NCBI GenBank assembly: GCA_032358255.1
Contig: JAULBX010026741.1
Coordinates: 1 to 43,933 of the forward strand
Length of the DNA: 43,933 bases
Reading direction: 5' to 3'
From: Heterotrichella gracilis
Taxonomy: Eukaryota > Sar > Xanthophyceae > Tribonematales > Xanthonemataceae
Shown in pieces: positions 41,901-43,933 of the stretch. Numbering within the stretch: the stretch's first letter is position 1; each line of letters begins with the position of its first letter. The notes under the pieces are model-generated. The model made no database searches. It was not told the DNA's origin and worked only from the letters and a program-made list of their open reading frames with translations. The position numbers and the translations under genes were made by a program.

Positions 41901-43933
41901 GGCTGCGGTGCTGCTTGCGGGCACAAACGACATACGCATGGCGGCATGGGTGAGTAGTTGGGTGTGGGTAGGGGTGTGGTGGGGACATGCATGGTGGTGC
42001 AGGTGGGGAGGAGGTGGGGGGTAATGGTGCTGGTGGGTATTTGTGACGTATGCATGGCAGTGAGAGGAATGTGTGGCGCAAGCTAGGGGTGTGACTGAAT
42101 ATCTGGGGAGATGGGGAGGGGGAAGGGATGCTTGCATGAGATTGGTGGGCCGGAGTGCACCTGCATCGCTCCATTTCCTCCTCAAATGCTCATCCCATGC
42201 GCTGTGTTCATTTTCAAACAGGTGTTTGCAAATGGGGAGTCCCTTCCGGGCCCTATGGAAGTGATCACAAATTGCACAAAATGATCAGAAATGATCACAA
42301 ATTGCACAAAATGATCAGAAATGATCACACATGTCGCAGCCATTCTCTTCCAGGTACAGCACCTCTGACTGCTCCTCCCCCTCACACTATCCCTTTCCCC
42401 CCTGCAGCGCAACATCGGCAACGCCCCCCTGATCGCTGCGCAGCACCTGCAGACCATTGCTGCTGACGTGGCGGCCATCACCGGCGCCAAGGTGTTTGTG
42501 ATAGGGGTGCTGCCACGGGCGTTCAAGGAGACAGGGCCAAGCCTGAAGGACTCACCGTAAGTATAAATACAAGAATGAATGACCGAATGAGCAAGCATAC
42601 AGATATACCTGTGTAATGGTGATCTGGCTGTACTACTGGAATGCATGTGAGTGACAAATAGTGAAATACAGTGCAGCATATTTTTAACATTCCCTCTGAA
42701 CATATTGTTTCATGTGCTATGCCAGACACCGTTGATAACCATACGCTGCCCAACAGGTACACCAATGAGATTGCTGCGCTGAACGGCGTGCTGGCTGGCG
42801 GGTCCGGCTACACCTACGTGGACTGCTCAAAGGACCTGACCATCAAGGGGCCGGTGCGTGGCACATCCTGTTTAAAACTGGGTTTTCTTATTTGCTGGGT
42901 TAGCAGGTTTGTACTGGATCAAGGTTCCTTCTTGGAATGGCGCCCTTGCGTGGCTGGGCAGAGGATTTGGCCAGGAGTTGCCGCTGGGTGGCAAACCACA
43001 AATAAAACCACCCTAAACATTAAGCAAAATAAACCCTGCGCAACAATCAAAATAGCCTTGCAACGCATGCATTCCACCCTGGCTCCTCACCCACTCCTCC
43101 TGATCCGCTACCGGACCAAACACATGCACCCCTCTCACCATCAGTCACGCATCCATCCACTCACAAACCACATCCCCCCCACCACAGGACGGCAACATGT
43201 ACCTGCGCTCCTCCTACTACGCAGACGACTTCACGCACCTGCGCACACCCGGCTGGGGCGCGCTGTTTGGATGCCTGGCCCCCCACCTGGCCACCGTATT
43301 CCCGCAGCTGCCACTCACATGCCCACCTGCTCTCAAGGAGATGGAGGCGGCGGCGGGGAGGAACGTGTTCTGGACGGTGCGCGGGGAACGGAAAACCCTG
43401 AAACCCTAAACCCTGAGCCATAAACTGTAGAGGAGATGGGGATGGGGGATCTGTTCTGTATGGTGGCTGGGGGAATGGAAAAGTACAAGGATTTGGGACA
43501 TCCAGGAAGGGGGTGAATTAAATTGAGGTTGCAATAGTCAAGGATATGGGGAGGAATGTGTTTTATGATGGTGCAGACGGGGAATGAAACTGTTTTTTTT
43601 ATTTCTTGAATGCGGTTTTGGACGGTGCGGGGTCACGATGAGGCGGGCCTGGTAGGGCTAGTGCTATGGTGCACAAGGTGGGTGTCTTGGTGTGTGGCTA
43701 CATATGCTGGCTCTTATACAGAACTGGTTCATGAAAGGGGGTGGCAGGGTGAATTGTAGTGGGTGGGGTGTGCGCGCCCTCGGCTGCTACCCGGAGACAA
43801 TGCGCAAACCCGCTGCTTGCCCCTAACTAAGCTACCCCACTCTGCCCCCTGCTCCACAGGCCTCGCCACCACCAAATCCCGCCCCGCCACCCCCCACCCC
43901 TTCTCCACCCCCGCGCAAGCTGAACGTGCGCTA
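38930..43933 (+). CDS. Secreted proline-rich protein fused to SGNH/GDSL hydrolase (incomplete 3')
   Basis: Exons: 38930-39003, 39334-40045, 40541-40605, 40768-40876, 41330-41480, 41834-41949, 42408-42556, 42757-42853, 43188-43376, and 43860 to the window end. Nine exons give 554 residues; all phases match. MGRPLVLALACCLLLCGLQG is a signal peptide. Residues about 35-285 are Lys/Pro-rich with many KKSPPPKV and KSPPPV units, typical of hydroxyproline-rich cell-wall proteins. Residues about 300-540 form an SGNH hydrolase: GDSIT (328-332, nucleophile Ser330), GTND (400-403, Asn402) and DDFTH (Asp505, His508), supplying the Ser-Asp-His triad. This suggests a wall- or matrix-attached esterase; the substrate is unknown. 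The last exon seen restarts a Pro-rich stretch (ASPPPNPAPPPPTPSPPP), so another linker and perhaps another domain lie beyond the edge. If intron 9 were retained, a stop would occur at 43407-43409. Confidence 0.88.
39506..39830 (+). repeat. Coding repeats for (K)KSPPPKVV and KKSPPPV
   Basis: Two repeat families sit inside exon 2 of the SGNH gene: about five units reading KSPPPKVV(P/V)K (39506-39700), then about five 21-base units reading KKSPPPV (39715-39815). High identity among the 21-base units suggests recent expansion by slippage or unequal exchange. Confidence 0.88.
41757..41820 (+). repeat. Interstitial CCCTAA-type array
   Basis: Imperfect run of ACCCTA/ACCCTGA/CTAACCC units within intron 5 of the SGNH gene. 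Here the unit is mostly the six-base CCCTAA, whereas elsewhere in the window the seven-base CCCTAAA dominates. Confidence 0.85.
42262..42328 (+). repeat. Two 30-base tandem repeats in SGNH intron 6
   Basis: The unit GATCACAAATTGCACAAAAT followed by GATCAGAAAT occurs twice without change (42262-42291, 42292-42321), followed by a partial third copy. Confidence 0.9.
43346..43645 (+). repeat. SGNH exon 9 end copied inside intron 9
   Basis: The exon 9 terminus and donor region (GGGGAGGAACGTGTTCTGGA plus CGGTGCGCGGGGAA, 43354-43390) has diverged copies at about 43437-43480, 43547-43586 and a shorter one at about 43612-43640 (GTTTTGGACGGTGCGGGG). AAACCCTGAAACCCTAAACCC lies directly after the donor (43394-43414). 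Confidence 0.75.

Noticed and set aside
43377..43409. End of the SGNH protein at the stop after GERKTLKP.
   Set aside because: Those codons follow a good TGGACG|GTGCGC donor, include telomere-like AAACCCTAAACCC and lie in a decayed repeat. A phase-matched acceptor at 43859 opens a further Pro-rich exon. Kept only as an intron-retention alternative.

Overview
This is nuclear DNA from a eukaryote, most likely a green alga (Chlorophyta). Protein genes are split into many short GC-rich exons by introns with ordinary GT..AG ends and C-rich acceptors. Encoded proteins include a plant-type VMP1/KMS1 protein, an ILP1/PAXBP1-type GCFC protein, a four-cNMP-domain cGMP-dependent kinase and a proline-rich SPPPK cell-wall-type protein. 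The plant/green-algal telomere heptamer TTTAGGG/CCCTAAA is scattered through introns and gene flanks. I cannot name the species. No bacterial, organellar, viral or CRISPR-like region was seen.

Layout. (1) 177-1652, minus: 5' part of an unrecognised nuclear-looking gene running off the left edge. (2) about 4073-5230, minus: degraded partial duplicate of the next gene; a doubtful small two-exon gene lies at 5203-5588. (3) 6613-9869, minus: VMP1/KMS1 (ER membrane scramblase/autophagy family), 7 exons, 450 aa. (4) 11696-15386, plus: secretory-pathway glycosyltransferase family 61-like, 7 exons, 509 aa. (5) 16650-18362, minus: small ankyrin-repeat protein, 5 exons, 169 aa, with a duplicated fragment of its last exon at 15583-15665. 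(6) 20475-28917, plus: cGMP-dependent protein kinase, 17 exons, 929 aa. (7) 30125-37119, minus: GCFC-domain splicing-factor-like protein, 14 exons, 890 aa. (8) 38930 to the right edge, plus: secreted proline-rich protein fused to an SGNH/GDSL hydrolase, at least 10 exons, incomplete. All exon models were read by eye; every junction in genes 3-8 keeps the reading frame, and exon lengths sum to whole codons in each complete gene.

The genes share no evident pathway. Pairs 3/4, 5/6 and 7/8 are divergent with 1.8-2.1 kb between start codons; 4/5 and 6/7 are convergent with about 1.2 kb between them.

The most unusual property is structural. In at least four genes (kinase, GCFC, GT61-like, SGNH) introns hold extra tandem copies of the adjoining exon end, often joined to TTTAGGG-like motifs. 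In the kinase, three of these copies are 42-nt units with AG before and GT after them, so they look like ready-made in-frame micro-exons.
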